Source: Marinicella rhabdoformis (lineage in GTDB: Bacteria; Pseudomonadota; Gammaproteobacteria; Xanthomonadales; Marinicellaceae). Taken from it: a stretch of 64,000 nucleotides of DNA. Positions within the stretch are counted from its first letter, which is position 1, and each line of letters opens with the position of its first letter. The stretch is taken from positions 186,001-250,000 of the forward strand of contig NZ_VTFS01000004.1 in the NCBI RefSeq assembly GCF_009671245.1, written 5' to 3'. The translations under genes and the position numbers were made by a program. Positions 35,669 to 45,019 of this stretch are shown here, piece by piece. Below the pieces are notes generated by a model. The model was not told the DNA's origin. It did not search any database and saw only the letters and a program-made list of their open reading frames with translations.

Positions 35669-36106
35669 ATGACTGAACAAAACAACAACAAAAACACTGA
35701 TACCGATACAGACGACAAGACCGTCAATGTCATCGAATCAGAAGCAACTGATGCCAATGAATCAACAGCTGAAAAATCATCAACTGAAGCACCTGCCACA
35801 GAAAAAAAAGAGCCAGTGGTCAGTAACGAAGTAATCACTCGAATTTTCGTTACACTGTTATTTGCTTTTATTGGTTGGTTGTCATTATGGGTGTTCGGCG
35901 TGGTGGTATTGGTTCAATTCGGTTTCTTGTTAATCACAGGTCAATTGAATAAAAACTTAAAAGCTTTTAATGGAGAGCTCGGTGATTTCTTGGCTGATAT
36001 CATCAAATACGTTTCTTTCCAAACCAATGACAAACCCTTCCCGTTTCAATCGTGGTCTTACGGTGAAACTACTGAAAGCGATCAATCAGAAGCCAAATCT
36101 TCTTAA
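35669..36106 (+). CDS. DUF4389 membrane protein
   Basis: 145 residues. The N-terminal ~50 residues are acidic, Thr/Asp/Glu-rich and disordered; the rest matches DUF4389: a membrane helix (VTLLFAFIGWLSLWVFGVVVLVQFGFLLITG) followed by NKNLKAFNGELGDFLADIIKYVSFQTNDKPFPF. Function is not known for the family. It lies 80 bases after the DMT gene and ends before a good terminator. Confidence 0.85.
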   Translation: MTEQNNNKNTDTDTDDKTVNVIESEATDANESTAEKSSTEAPATEKKEPVVSNEVITRIFVTLLFAFIGWLSLWVFGVVVLVQFGFLLITGQLNKNLKAFNGELGDFLADIIKYVSFQTNDKPFPFQSWSYGETTESDQSEAKSS

Positions 36107-36133
36107 TTTGAATACACTTTCGACTCAGTGATG

Positions 36134-36175
36134 TCCCAAGTCTAAATTGAACAATTTGGGTTTGGGATTTTTTTT
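36134..36175 (+). terminator. Terminator after the DUF4389 gene
   Basis: TCCCAA/TTGGGA outer stem with an inner AAATT/AATTT stem, followed by eight Ts (36168-36175). Confidence 0.85.
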
Positions 36176-36234
36176 CGCCTGCGAATTGTCTAGATTTCAG
36201 GTAAGATATTTGATTTTCTGAGGTCTAATCCTTT

Positions 36235-36435
36235 ATGAAAACTTATGAACTAAAAGGATACACTTTGGTACTTCAGCACGTGGTGTTTGTCACTGCTGTT
36301 TTTGAAGCCGATGCCAGTCAAGGGACACAATTCAATTTGCGCTTGACCAGCGACATCATTAAATTTAAATTCGCAGCCCGAACCGATGCGGTTTTGGCGC
36401 GTGAACTACTCATTAAAGCAATCAAGGAGGCATAA
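36235..36435 (+). CDS. Small uncharacterised protein ahead of an SDR gene
   Basis: 66 residues, soluble, mixed alpha/beta (MKTYELKGYTLVLQHVVFVT). No family recognised. It ends TAATG with the SDR start and carries that gene's strong AAGGAGG inside its last codons, so they are one operon and the product may be functionally tied to the SDR/ALDH pair. The beta-strand then helix pattern suggests a small ligand- or metal-binding fold; unproven. Confidence 0.6.
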   Translation: MKTYELKGYTLVLQHVVFVTAVFEADASQGTQFNLRLTSDIIKFKFAARTDAVLARELLIKAIKEA

Positions 36436-37220
36436 TGGACATTTTACTTAATGGCAGACGGGCATTGGTTTGTGGTGCATCACAAGGCATGGGATTAGCC
36501 ATCGCACAGCAACTGGCCACACAAGGTGCTGATGTGGTTTTATTGGCACGAAACAAATCGTCATTAGAACAAGCTGTTGAAACTTTGCATCAACAAGAAG
36601 GGCAACATCACCAGTATTTGATCGCTGACTTCAGTGAACCTAAACAAGTTCAAGCAGCCATTGACGGATTCATTGCGGATAACCCTGTTCACATATTGGT
36701 CAATAACACAGGAGGCCCACCACCTGGTTTGGCCATCAATGCACAGCCGGCTGACTTTTCTGCTGCCTTCAATCAACATTTGATTTGTAATCAAATATTG
36801 GCTCAAGCGGTGATTCCATCCATGCAACAAGCCGGTTTTGGACGCATACTTAATGTCATTTCCACTTCAGTTAAACAGCCCCTTCCCAATCTGGGTGTTT
36901 CAAACACCATTCGAGGTGCTGTTGCGAGCTGGGCCAAAACATTAGCCAATGAACTGGGGCAATACAACATCACTGTCAACAATGTTTTACCTGGAGCCAC
37001 TGAAACTGGTCGATTGTCTGCTATTTTTGAAAACAAAGCCAAGAAAACAGGTTTATCCGTCGATGAAGTGATTGCTCAAGAAAAAAGCATCATACCCATG
37101 AAACGATTTGGCTCTCCTCAAGAATTTGCCAATGTGGTTGGCTTTTTAGCTTCTCCAGCTGCGGCCTATGTGAACGGCATCAATGTGCCTGTGGATGGTG
37201 GCAGAACCGCCTGCCTTTGA
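36435..37220 (+). CDS. SDR oxidoreductase lacking the YxxxK motif
   Basis: 261 residues with the Rossmann motif GASQGMGLAIA, NNTGGPPPG at the NAG position, and the C-terminal G-x-P-x-D-G-type end (INVPVDGG). Annotated relatives are often called 3-oxoacyl-ACP reductase. The catalytic YxxxK is replaced by SNTIR (in NLGVSNTIRGAV) while the upstream Ser (ISTS) remains. A subgroup of SDRs shares this replacement, so it may be functional with another mechanism. It lies five bases before an ALDH8A1-like dehydrogenase gene, pointing to the same catabolic route. Confidence 0.85.
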   Translation: MDILLNGRRALVCGASQGMGLAIAQQLATQGADVVLLARNKSSLEQAVETLHQQEGQHHQYLIADFSEPKQVQAAIDGFIADNPVHILVNNTGGPPPGLAINAQPADFSAAFNQHLICNQILAQAVIPSMQQAGFGRILNVISTSVKQPLPNLGVSNTIRGAVASWAKTLANELGQYNITVNNVLPGATETGRLSAIFENKAKKTGLSVDEVIAQEKSIIPMKRFGSPQEFANVVGFLASPAAAYVNGINVPVDGGRTACL

Positions 37221-37224
37221 CCTT

Positions 37225-38670
37225 ATGATTACCATTGAAAATTACATCAACGGAAAAAATACAACGCCTTTATCTGGTCAATATTTAGATGATTTTGAAC
37301 CTGCTACCGGACTGCTGTATGCCCAATGCCCGAATTCTGATAACGACGACTTAGACCTTGCTGTACTGGCTGCTGAAAATGCAAAAGCGGCCTGGTCTAA
37401 TACACCAGCAGAACAACGGTCGGCCATTTTGTCTGGTATTGCAGATTTAATTGATGAGCATGCTGATGATTTGGCACGTGCCGAGGCCATCGATAATGGC
37501 AAACCCATCACTTTTGCAAAAAATGTTGATATATACCGGGCTGCAGCCAACATTCGTTTTTTTGCACAAGCAATAACACAATTTTCGAGTGAGTCACATG
37601 GCATGGAAAATACCGCCATCAACTACACTTTACGTGACCCCATCGGTACAGTGGCTTGTATCTCTCCGTGGAATTTTCCTTTGTATTTATTTACTTGGAA
37701 AATTGCCCCAGCATTGGCAGCTGGTAATTGTGTCATTGCCAAACCCTCTGAAGTCACGCCAATGACGGCTTATTTATTCTCTAAGCTTTGTATCAAGGCA
37801 GGGTTACCACCCGGAGTTTTAAATATTTTACATGGCTCTGGCGCTCAAATTGGTGCTGCCATTACCCAACACCCCGCCATAAAAGCCATCAGCTTCACTG
37901 GCGGATCAGCCACTGGTACACTCATCAAACAAACCACAGCCAATAGCAATAAAAAACTGTCATTGGAACTGGGCGGCAAAAATCCAACCTTAGTCTTTGC
38001 CGATTGTGATTTTGACAAAACCGTTAAAGAGGTGGCCCGTGCCGCTTTTTCAAACCAGGGTCAAATTTGCCTATGTGGTTCTCGAATTTATATTCAGCAA
38101 CCGATTTACTCAAGGTTTATAGCCGCTTTAACCAAGGAAGTGGAAAAAATGAAAATTGGCGACCCCTTAGATGAAGCCACTCAATTTGGTGCCTTGGTTT
38201 CAGCATCCCATCAGAATAAAGTCCTCTCTTATATTGCTTTGGCTCAACAAGAAGGTGGAACCATCCTTACAGGTGGAAAAAAACACCCCATGACAGGCAG
38301 GTGCGAACAGGGTTATTTTGTTCAACCCACATTGGTTGCCAACTTAAGTAACGATGCCCGCTGTAATCAAGAAGAAATTTTTGGCCCAGTGGCAACAGTC
38401 CAAGCCTTTGAAACAGATGAAGACGCAATAAAACTGGCCAATGATTCGCAATATGGCCTCGCTTGTAGTGTTTGGAGCCAAGACGTTTCTCGATGCCACC
38501 GCGTAGCAAAGCAACTTGAAGTGGGTATTGTTTGGGTTAATTGTTGGTTACTCAGAGATTTACGCACACCATTTGGTGGGGTTAAGTCATCTGGCCAAGG
38601 TCGTGAAGGTGGCTTAGAAGCCTTGCGCTTTTTTACAGAAACAAAAAATGTTTGTATAAAGTTTGGTTAA
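37225..38670 (+). CDS. Aldehyde dehydrogenase, aminomuconate-semialdehyde (ALDH8A1-like) type
   Basis: The ATG at 37225 (MITIENYING) gives 481 residues; the frame open from 37183 overlaps the SDR gene. Active-site residues: general base Glu248 (LELGG), nucleophile Cys282 (NQGQICLCGSR), EIFGPV. The stretch WVNCWLLRDLRTPFGGVKSSG is characteristic of 2-aminomuconic/2-hydroxymuconic semialdehyde dehydrogenases (ALDH8A1/DmpC group), which oxidise ring-cleavage products. A role in kynurenine or aromatic catabolism is inferred from this similarity; no ring-cleavage dioxygenase is in the window. Confidence 0.9.
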   Translation: MITIENYINGKNTTPLSGQYLDDFEPATGLLYAQCPNSDNDDLDLAVLAAENAKAAWSNTPAEQRSAILSGIADLIDEHADDLARAEAIDNGKPITFAKNVDIYRAAANIRFFAQAITQFSSESHGMENTAINYTLRDPIGTVACISPWNFPLYLFTWKIAPALAAGNCVIAKPSEVTPMTAYLFSKLCIKAGLPPGVLNILHGSGAQIGAAITQHPAIKAISFTGGSATGTLIKQTTANSNKKLSLELGGKNPTLVFADCDFDKTVKEVARAAFSNQGQICLCGSRIYIQQPIYSRFIAALTKEVEKMKIGDPLDEATQFGALVSASHQNKVLSYIALAQQEGGTILTGGKKHPMTGRCEQGYFVQPTLVANLSNDARCNQEEIFGPVATVQAFETDEDAIKLANDSQYGLACSVWSQDVSRCHRVAKQLEVGIVWVNCWLLRDLRTPFGGVKSSGQGREGGLEALRFFTETKNVCIKFG

Positions 38671-38807
38671 ATTTTCATAAAACCAACCCAAAACAGGCTA
38701 TTTGAAGGACTTTCGGCACATTTTTTGTAACTTTTATGGGACTACAATGGTCTATATATTAAACGGCAATTAACCATTTAATTAAGAAATCTTATATAAA
38801 ATAGTAA

Positions 38808-38836
38808 TTGACGTACGTAGTAATTAGTAGTAGTAT
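38808..38836 (+). promoter_or_regulatory. Sigma-70 promoter before the 38982 gene
   Basis: TTGACG (38808-38813), 17 bases, TAGTAT (38831-38836). Predicted start about 38843, only ~12 bases before the long hairpin at 38855, so the transcript would begin with that structure. Confidence 0.65.
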
Positions 38837-38854
38837 GAACCATAAGCAAGCAAC

Positions 38855-38914
38855 GGAGTTACAGAAATTATTCCTCCCCTAACGCTTTTTAACTCTCTTG
38901 ATTTCTGTAACTCC
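38855..38914 (+). ncRNA. Long 5'-UTR hairpin (candidate regulatory RNA)
   Basis: Arms GGAGTTACAGAAAT (38855-38868) and ATTTCTGTAACTCC (38901-38914) are perfect 14-bp complements (16 with a wobble and an A-T pair) around a loop of about 32 bases. No T-run follows, so it is not a normal terminator. It sits in the ~140-base leader of the next gene and may stabilise or regulate that mRNA, or form a separate small RNA. The 311 bases between ALDH and the next ATG hold nothing else I recognise. Confidence 0.5.
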
Positions 38915-38981
38915 ACCTCTTTAATCTTCGATTGATTACACTCAACAATTGTTTACAATAGGCTTTTTGTCTCGAGTCATC

Positions 38982-39479
38982 ATGTCGTTTTCTGAGCACA
39001 GCCAACTCACATTAGTAGAAGTCAATGATGCAGCCCCTTTTGCTGCAGAATTATTCCAACAATCTTTTGGTGACCCCGTTCCCAACTTCCCGAAACACTT
39101 TGTATTATTGCTCAGCGAGCAAGGAAAAACTTTGACCTTAGGCTACGTACACTTTACTCATAAAGACAAAATATATTTGGGTGGAGGCATGTGTGTTAAC
39201 ACACGCGCTCTAAGACAAGTACCTAAAAACTTACGTCAACAATTATCAGCACAAGGTGGTGTTGCCTTTGTGATGCTATCAGAATCAGTCAAACTGCTGA
39301 CAGATTGCGATGCTGTATTTGGTCATGTAGGCCACCAAGGTGCTTACAAAATTGACATGGCAGTTGGATTTGAACAAACCAAACACCCACACCTGATTGT
39401 ATATTGGCAAAACAACAACTTAAGCAACCACGAAAAAGCGGCACTCGTAGGTGCCGCTCATGATGAAGGTGCTTTTTAA
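38982..39479 (+). CDS. Uncharacterised protein
   Basis: 165 residues from the ATG at 38982 (MSFSEHSQLTLVEV); the frame also opens at a TTG at 38949. A soluble alpha/beta protein: LLSEQGKTLTLGYVHFT and IYLGGGMCVNTRAL precede GVAFVMLSESV and AVFGHVGHQGAYKIDMAVGF. The layout is reminiscent of acyl-CoA N-acyltransferase (GNAT-like) folds but no acetyl-CoA loop is seen. Family not recognised. Leader carries the hairpin described above. Confidence 0.6.
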   Translation: MSFSEHSQLTLVEVNDAAPFAAELFQQSFGDPVPNFPKHFVLLLSEQGKTLTLGYVHFTHKDKIYLGGGMCVNTRALRQVPKNLRQQLSAQGGVAFVMLSESVKLLTDCDAVFGHVGHQGAYKIDMAVGFEQTKHPHLIVYWQNNNLSNHEKAALVGAAHDEGAF

Positions 39480-39495
39480 AATAAACGACAGAAGC

Positions 39496-40080
39496 TTACT
39501 TTTTTTCCCAAGTGTAAATCCGCATGGGCGGTAGGTTTTTATACTCAACCATTTTGAACGTATAAGGACCAAACAGCGGTTCAGCTAATTTACTCACATG
39601 ATCCCTGAGTTGGTAGGCCAAAAACATGCCCTCAGGTTTTAGTGTCTCATGTATACCATCCATAATCGCCAAATCTAATCCTTTGGGTAAGGTTGAAAAT
39701 GGTATGCCAGATATGATGACATCCACGTCTTCCCAACCTTGGTCTGTGATAATTTCTGGTAAGTTCTGAGCACCTTTATCACTGATGGTTAAGCGCTTGT
39801 CATCTATGGTTTTATTCATGTGCTCAATAAACTTAGCATTGATTTCTACACTCACCAAGGCCGCATCTGGTGACATTTGTTTCAAAATAGCACGCGTTGT
39901 ACCGCCAGTACCAGGACCCAATTCTATGATTCTTTTGGCTTTATCCAACTTGGCCACTTTTGCCACTTTATTAACCAACCAAGGTGAAGAAGGAAAAACA
40001 TAAGCCACCTCCTTAGGATTGGCCATGGCATTCTTTAAAAATACCGCGCCTTCTTTAATTGAACCTTTGATTCGTTTCAT
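39496..40080 (-). CDS. SAM methyltransferase, phospholipid N-methyltransferase (PmtA)-like
   Basis: 194 residues of a class I SAM methyltransferase related to rRNA adenine dimethylases and bacterial PmtA. Motif I is [16 protein letters not shown]; the acidic residue of motif II is in VSVEINAKF; the post-motif is SGIPFSTLP, as in PmtA rather than the NPPY of DNA/RNA enzymes. The N terminus ([22 protein letters not shown]) matches phosphatidylethanolamine methyltransferases. It overlaps proS by ATGA. Substrate assignment is by similarity only. Confidence 0.78.
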   Translation of the reverse strand: MKRIKGSIKEGAVFLKNAMANPKEVAYVFPSSPWLVNKVAKVAKLDKAKRIIELGPGTGGTTRAILKQMSPDAALVSVEINAKFIEHMNKTIDDKRLTISDKGAQNLPEIITDQGWEDVDVIISGIPFSTLPKGLDLAIMDGIHETLKPEGMFLAYQLRDHVSKLAEPLFGPYTFKMVEYKNLPPMRIYTWEKK

Positions 40081-41783
40081 GCGTTGATGGCTTGTGATAA
40101 GAATGAAATGATTGTATCACGTGACACATCTTTTGACGCCATATCAATACGTGCACGGTATTCCACTTCATTCCTGTCTAAGGCGCGATCACCAATGATG
40201 ACCTGATGTGGTACTCCCAGCAATTCAAAGTCTGACATCATAAAGCCTGGACGCACTTTTCGGTCATCCAAAATAACCTCAATACCTAACGCCGTTAACT
40301 CAGCATATAATTCATCAGCTGCTAAACGTACACGCTCGGACTTTTGATAATTCATCGGTAAAATCGCCACTTGAAACGGAGAAATTCCAGCAGGCCAGAT
40401 GATGCCTTTCTCATCATGGTTTTGTTCAATCGCCGCAGCCACCATGCGTGTTACGCCCATCCCGTAACAACCCATTTCCATCGCTTGTGACTTGCCTTGT
40501 TCATTCAGAACAACTGCTTTCATTGCTTCTGAATACTTACTGCCCAATTGGAAAATATGGCCCACTTCAATACCACGTGCCATTTTCAAAGTACCAACAC
40601 CATCTGGACTTGGATCACCCACTTGAGCATCACGTAAATCTTCAACTTGCTGAAAACTGGCATCTCTGTCCCAATTCACACCCGTCAAATGATAACCGTT
40701 TTCCGAAGCGCCACATACAAAGTCTGACATGTTTGCCACCGTTGCATCAACGATGACATGACAATTCAACTCTTTAACACCTATAAAGCCGGCATCACAG
40801 CCCGCCACTGTTTTGATTTCATCGTCATTCAACATGCGGAATGGTGTTGCTACCGCAGATAAATTGTTGGCTTTAATTTCATTCAATTGGTGATCTCCAC
40901 GGACGACCAAAGCCACAGGACCCTCTGAACCCTCTACCAACAAGGTTTTAATCGTTTGGTCTTTAGTGACAGTCAAGTGAGCAGCCACTTCTTCTATCGT
41001 TTTTTGTGTAGGTGTTGACACTTTCTCGATTTCTTTTGTCGCCTGCGCACGTTCAGCTATCAATGAAACAGCCGTACATTTTTCAATATTAGCTGCATAC
41101 TCACCCGTGTCAGAATACATGATTGCATCTTCGCCAGAATCAGCAATGACATGAAATTCCTGTGAGCCCGATCCTCCAATGGCACCTGAGTCAGCCAACA
41201 CACAACGGAAATCCAAACCTATGCGGTTGATGATGTTGGTGTAAGCATCATGCATTTTTTCGTAAGTATCTACCAATGATTCTTTATTCATGTGGAAAGA
41301 ATAAGCATCTTTCATAATGAATTCTCTTGAGCGCATGACACCAAAACGTGGTCTGATTTCATCGCGGAATTTGGTTTGAATCTGATAAAAGTTAATGGGC
41401 AATTGCTTGTAAGAATTAACTTCATTTCGGACAAAATCAGTGATCACTTCTTCATGCGTAGGGCCAAAAAAGTAGTCTCGCTCAGCACGATCATGAATGG
41501 CCAATAACTGTCCACCAAAATCATCTATCCGGCCTGTTTCTTCCCACAACTCCTTTGGTTGTACCGCTGGCATCAACATTTCCAAGGCGCCGGCTTTATT
41601 CATTTCCTCACGAATAATGTTTTCGACTTTTTGCAAAACTCGAACACCTAAAGGCGACCAGGTATACAGTCCCGCTCCTAATTTACGGATCATACCACTG
41701 CGTATCATTAACTGATGAGAAATGATTTCAGCGTCTTGCGGTGTTTCTTTCCTTGTAACAATGTGAAATTGAGTGGTTTTCAT
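40077..41783 (-). CDS. proS: Proline--tRNA ligase (bacterial type, with editing domain)
   Basis: Class II aminoacyl-tRNA synthetase charging tRNA-Pro. 568 residues (E. coli 572). Motif 1 region [20 protein letters not shown], motif 2 [26 protein letters not shown], motif 3 [17 protein letters not shown]. The INS editing domain lies between motifs 2 and 3 (residues ~230-390). The C-terminal anticodon-binding domain follows. Confidence 0.98.
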   Translation of the reverse strand: MKTTQFHIVTRKETPQDAEIISHQLMIRSGMIRKLGAGLYTWSPLGVRVLQKVENIIREEMNKAGALEMLMPAVQPKELWEETGRIDDFGGQLLAIHDRAERDYFFGPTHEEVITDFVRNEVNSYKQLPINFYQIQTKFRDEIRPRFGVMRSREFIMKDAYSFHMNKESLVDTYEKMHDAYTNIINRIGLDFRCVLADSGAIGGSGSQEFHVIADSGEDAIMYSDTGEYAANIEKCTAVSLIAERAQATKEIEKVSTPTQKTIEEVAAHLTVTKDQTIKTLLVEGSEGPVALVVRGDHQLNEIKANNLSAVATPFRMLNDDEIKTVAGCDAGFIGVKELNCHVIVDATVANMSDFVCGASENGYHLTGVNWDRDASFQQVEDLRDAQVGDPSPDGVGTLKMARGIEVGHIFQLGSKYSEAMKAVVLNEQGKSQAMEMGCYGMGVTRMVAAAIEQNHDEKGIIWPAGISPFQVAILPMNYQKSERVRLAADELYAELTALGIEVILDDRKVRPGFMMSDFELLGVPHQVIIGDRALDRNEVEYRARIDMASKDVSRDTIISFLSQAINA

Positions 41784-41853
41784 GACCGTAATCTTTAAAA
41801 AATAAAACGGTGCATTTTAACTGATTATCTGCGTATCTTCAGTGTTTTCCTCA

Positions 41854-44208
41854 TCAATCAGGCAATTCACAATAAGAATTTATCGCCAAAATAAACTGTT
41901 GTTCTATTTCTCCAGTGGGTTTAGTCACTTTAAAGCCAGTTGAATGACTTTGTCTGATCTGCTCTTGCCCCACAGTAACAATGTTTGGAGATAAGCTTGT
42001 GATTTCAAAAAAACCCACACCTCCTGTTGAATAATCAATTTGATTATCGACATCTCCATTATCAGATACCCCTTCATTCAAAGAATTTAGTGTATACCAA
42101 ACAGGTTGAACCTTGCCATTCTGATCTAACAACAAACTGACATTTCCTTCATCATCAACGGCTTTCTTATAGCTGAAATCGGCTCCAAACACATTCAACT
42201 TATCCCCTCTTTGAAAACTGAATTGAACCCGACCTTCAGATGACTCTCCATCTGCAATCAACGCCTGGCCTTGTGGGTGACAAAAGTCATCACGGACTTG
42301 ATCAATAGGCACCAAAGGTTCTAATTCTATGGACTTGGATGTGCCATAAAAAACATTATTAACATAAAATGATTCATCGAAATATGATGTTCCGGCAGTC
42401 AAACTCATCACTTGATTTTTAACTGTTTCTGTCATATCAAACTCATAATGCATGCGGTGTGGTATAAACTCACCTTCATCATCATACATCCGCGACTTTA
42501 CTGCCAGTCCCACAGCACGAATTTGCGGTTTTCCATCAACCATTTCACCTGAAGGCATTAAGACTGGGAATGTGATGCTGTCCCCCGTTAAAGGGTGATC
42601 ATTTTGTAATGTAAACCAGATTGGGTCACCTGCTGGTGTGTAAGTAAAGACTGCCTCAAAATTTTGTAGCTGTGGGTTGGTACTGTTAGGGTTTAACACC
42701 AACGTTTTGGTAAATATACCTTGGTTTGGGCTGTTCGGGTTGTACCAGGCGTTGTCCATTTCATGTGCTGGAAAATTGGGGTTTTCTTCGTGCAATGTTG
42801 GCCTTGCATATACATAATATACATCTTGCCCACCATTCAATGTCGCCGCATAAGCTATATGTGCCCCTCCATTGTCTGAAACAATATCTATGTAATCACC
42901 CAATTTTTGCTGAACTGGATAGCCCCTGTTATGCCAAAAAACAGGTGTAATCGGCTGCTCTTTAGCAAATGTCAATCCGCCATCATAAGAATAGCTATAA
43001 TACAGTTCAGAGCGCTTAGGCTGGCCCATGGTTTGATGATCTCGCGTATCGTACCAAGTCACATCTATGCGCCCGTTCGGCGCAACTCCCATGGTTCCAA
43101 ACCATTGATAGTTTCTTCGGGATGGATCTGAATTGATTTTTTTGAAAGGTTCAAAACTGATGCCTCCATCAGTACTCCTTTGGAAATGAACGTCCAAAGG
43201 ATCAGAATGCGCCCATGGCTTAACAGATGCGAAAACATACACATTCCCCCTGCTGTGCCGTTGTGATTTATCTGTCGCCACCCACAATTGACCTAATAAA
43301 CCCACTGGGTTGATTGCTCCTGTTCTTAAACCACCTCCTAAGTCAAGTGAAGTAATTTGAGCAAAATCCGGAAACATAGTTGCTATTGGATTGTTAGAAC
43401 GAAGCACATAACCCGCACCCAGGTGACTTAAATCTCCATCCACACCAGCCACATAAACTTCTCCATCAAAGCCCACTGCTACTGTACCAAAGATTGGCTT
43501 CATTGGTATTGTAATTGGGGCATGAAAACTTTGTCCGTTGTCTGTAGAATAGTTAAAAGTGTGTGGATAAAAACCATTCCCAGCCACATTCCAAGCAGCA
43601 TAAATATTACCCCTATCGGCTGAATTATTTTCATCAATGGCAAACCAACTTTTATCACCAGCATATGCATAGGTTTTGTCAGTCCATGTTTTCCCACCGT
43701 CATTAGAGCGCCATTGATCCACATAAAAATCAGCAGTATTCAAGTTATTTGGATTCACAACCCGTAATGATTGATAGAAAAAAGTACCATCTGCGTCACT
43801 ACTCAACACCGGGTCTGATCGAAACTTACCCGCTTCAATAGGACCATTTTTATGCCATGTTTTTCCGCCATCTGATGAATAGGCGCTTCCTGCTTCTCTG
43901 AAGTCACTTTGGACACTGCCAAATTGTCGCCAACCTATGGCCATTTGACTGGGATCGAGTGGATTAACTGCAATCGATGGTTCATTAGCCGCATCGCCAA
44001 GAACATTATCACCTTGATTGTTTATGCTGACTTGATAGCTGGTATGAATACCTCTGTTCTTAGATGGTGCTGCTGAAAACTGCTTAGACTCTGGCAACTG
44101 CTTCATGTGATGAAATTGTTCACCTTGCCCCCAGGTTTCATGAGCCTTTTTATCGGCAAAAGACATTGATGAATAAAGGCACAATAACGATAAAGCAAAT
44201 TTAGACAT
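41854..44208 (-). CDS. Secreted Asp-box (BNR) repeat protein
   Basis: 784 residues from the ATG at 44208, which has GGAG upstream and starts a clean signal peptide (MSKFALSLLCLYSSMSFA). Five Asp boxes of the form S-x-D-x-G-x-T/S-W/F are visible (SSDGGKTW, SNDGGKTW, STDNGQSF, STDGGISF, SYDGGLTF), so the first ~480 residues form a beta-propeller of the sialidase/photosystem-assembly type. The C-terminal ~300 residues are beta-rich. The catalytic residues of true sialidases are not evident, so I call it only a propeller protein. It has few cysteines and is probably secreted or periplasmic. Confidence 0.78.
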   Translation of the reverse strand: MSKFALSLLCLYSSMSFADKKAHETWGQGEQFHHMKQLPESKQFSAAPSKNRGIHTSYQVSINNQGDNVLGDAANEPSIAVNPLDPSQMAIGWRQFGSVQSDFREAGSAYSSDGGKTWHKNGPIEAGKFRSDPVLSSDADGTFFYQSLRVVNPNNLNTADFYVDQWRSNDGGKTWTDKTYAYAGDKSWFAIDENNSADRGNIYAAWNVAGNGFYPHTFNYSTDNGQSFHAPITIPMKPIFGTVAVGFDGEVYVAGVDGDLSHLGAGYVLRSNNPIATMFPDFAQITSLDLGGGLRTGAINPVGLLGQLWVATDKSQRHSRGNVYVFASVKPWAHSDPLDVHFQRSTDGGISFEPFKKINSDPSRRNYQWFGTMGVAPNGRIDVTWYDTRDHQTMGQPKRSELYYSYSYDGGLTFAKEQPITPVFWHNRGYPVQQKLGDYIDIVSDNGGAHIAYAATLNGGQDVYYVYARPTLHEENPNFPAHEMDNAWYNPNSPNQGIFTKTLVLNPNSTNPQLQNFEAVFTYTPAGDPIWFTLQNDHPLTGDSITFPVLMPSGEMVDGKPQIRAVGLAVKSRMYDDEGEFIPHRMHYEFDMTETVKNQVMSLTAGTSYFDESFYVNNVFYGTSKSIELEPLVPIDQVRDDFCHPQGQALIADGESSEGRVQFSFQRGDKLNVFGADFSYKKAVDDEGNVSLLLDQNGKVQPVWYTLNSLNEGVSDNGDVDNQIDYSTGGVGFFEITSLSPNIVTVGQEQIRQSHSTGFKVTKPTGEIEQQFILAINSYCELPD

Positions 44209-44369
44209 AACCACTCCGTACAATAAGAACATAACTATTATATGCTTCGTAGAAGTTTTTGGCAAATGTCGTTTAATTCCCTAAATTAGGTTTCAAGACA
44301 AGGCCCAGCGCGGTTAATTTTTCTTTTTTATTTCAAGACGTGATCGACTGGGTAATACACGCCTTTGGG

Positions 44370-44891
44370 TTACTTTTTTGATTGCTGATGCATGAAAAAT
44401 GTCACCACTTGGGTTTTTTTCACCACCCGATTACTGCCTTTTTCTACCAACTGGCCATAGATTTTGTGTTCACCACGGTAAATATTTTCAAACTTTTGTG
44501 TGGCTCGGCTATTCGCTGGCTTGCTTTTACCATCTATCACATATTGGATATCATAAATTTCTAGTAAGCCAGGCTCAACATCCACTGAAGCTGTTACTGA
44601 AAGCCCAGTACCCCATAAATTTTCTTCTTGTTTTGGCTTGGTTAATTTAAAAGATTTGATCAGCTCTTTAGAAGACACTTCTTTTTCTTCATTGACTTTT
44701 GGATTGGGTGTGGTTTTCAATTGTGAAGGCACCACAGAAACTGGCTGCGCCTCAACGGCTTCATACCGGTCATCAATTTTGGTTTGACTGTAATGTGTGA
44801 CACCATTAGGGTCTGTATATTTATACAAAGTGGTTCCTGCAATTGCCAAAGAAGACAGCAAAACCAAACAAACTAAAGCAAACTTTTTCAT
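44370..44891 (-). CDS. DUF4124-domain protein
   Basis: 173 residues. Signal peptide (MKKFALVCLVLLSSLAIAG), then DUF4124 (LYKYTDPNGVTHYSQTKIDDRYEAV), a Lys-rich linker and a C-terminal beta-sandwich that looks like an immunoglobulin-type fold (NLWGTGLSVTASVDVEPG ... YGQLVEKGSNRVVKKTQVVTF). The DUF4124 function is unknown; members are periplasmic or exported. A hairpin lies just upstream (44968-44995) without a T-run. Confidence 0.82.
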   Translation of the reverse strand: MKKFALVCLVLLSSLAIAGTTLYKYTDPNGVTHYSQTKIDDRYEAVEAQPVSVVPSQLKTTPNPKVNEEKEVSSKELIKSFKLTKPKQEENLWGTGLSVTASVDVEPGLLEIYDIQYVIDGKSKPANSRATQKFENIYRGEHKIYGQLVEKGSNRVVKKTQVVTFFMHQQSKK

Positions 44892-45019
44892 GAAGGATTC
44901 AACAATTAAAGGTTATAAAATAATGCTTTTTACCACAAAACACCAGCATTTTTATTGATTTCAGGTCACAGGAAAAGCCCAATGACCTTTCCTGTAAAAC
45001 CTCGTGTACTGACATCTTA

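Noticed and set aside
28431-38850. ATGAACCATAARCAA shared by 28431 and 38835, both near hairpins
   Set aside because: With one mismatch in 15 bases such pairs are expected by chance in 64 kb, and the positions relative to the hairpins differ.
41854-44208. Calling the Asp-box protein a sialidase
   Set aside because: Asp boxes alone are structural; the Arg triad and catalytic Tyr/Glu are not recognisable.
44960-44998. Hairpin ACAGGAAA...CTTTCCTGT as terminator
   Set aside because: No T-run on either side; alternative pairings with AGGTCA/TGACCT exist, so no function assigned.
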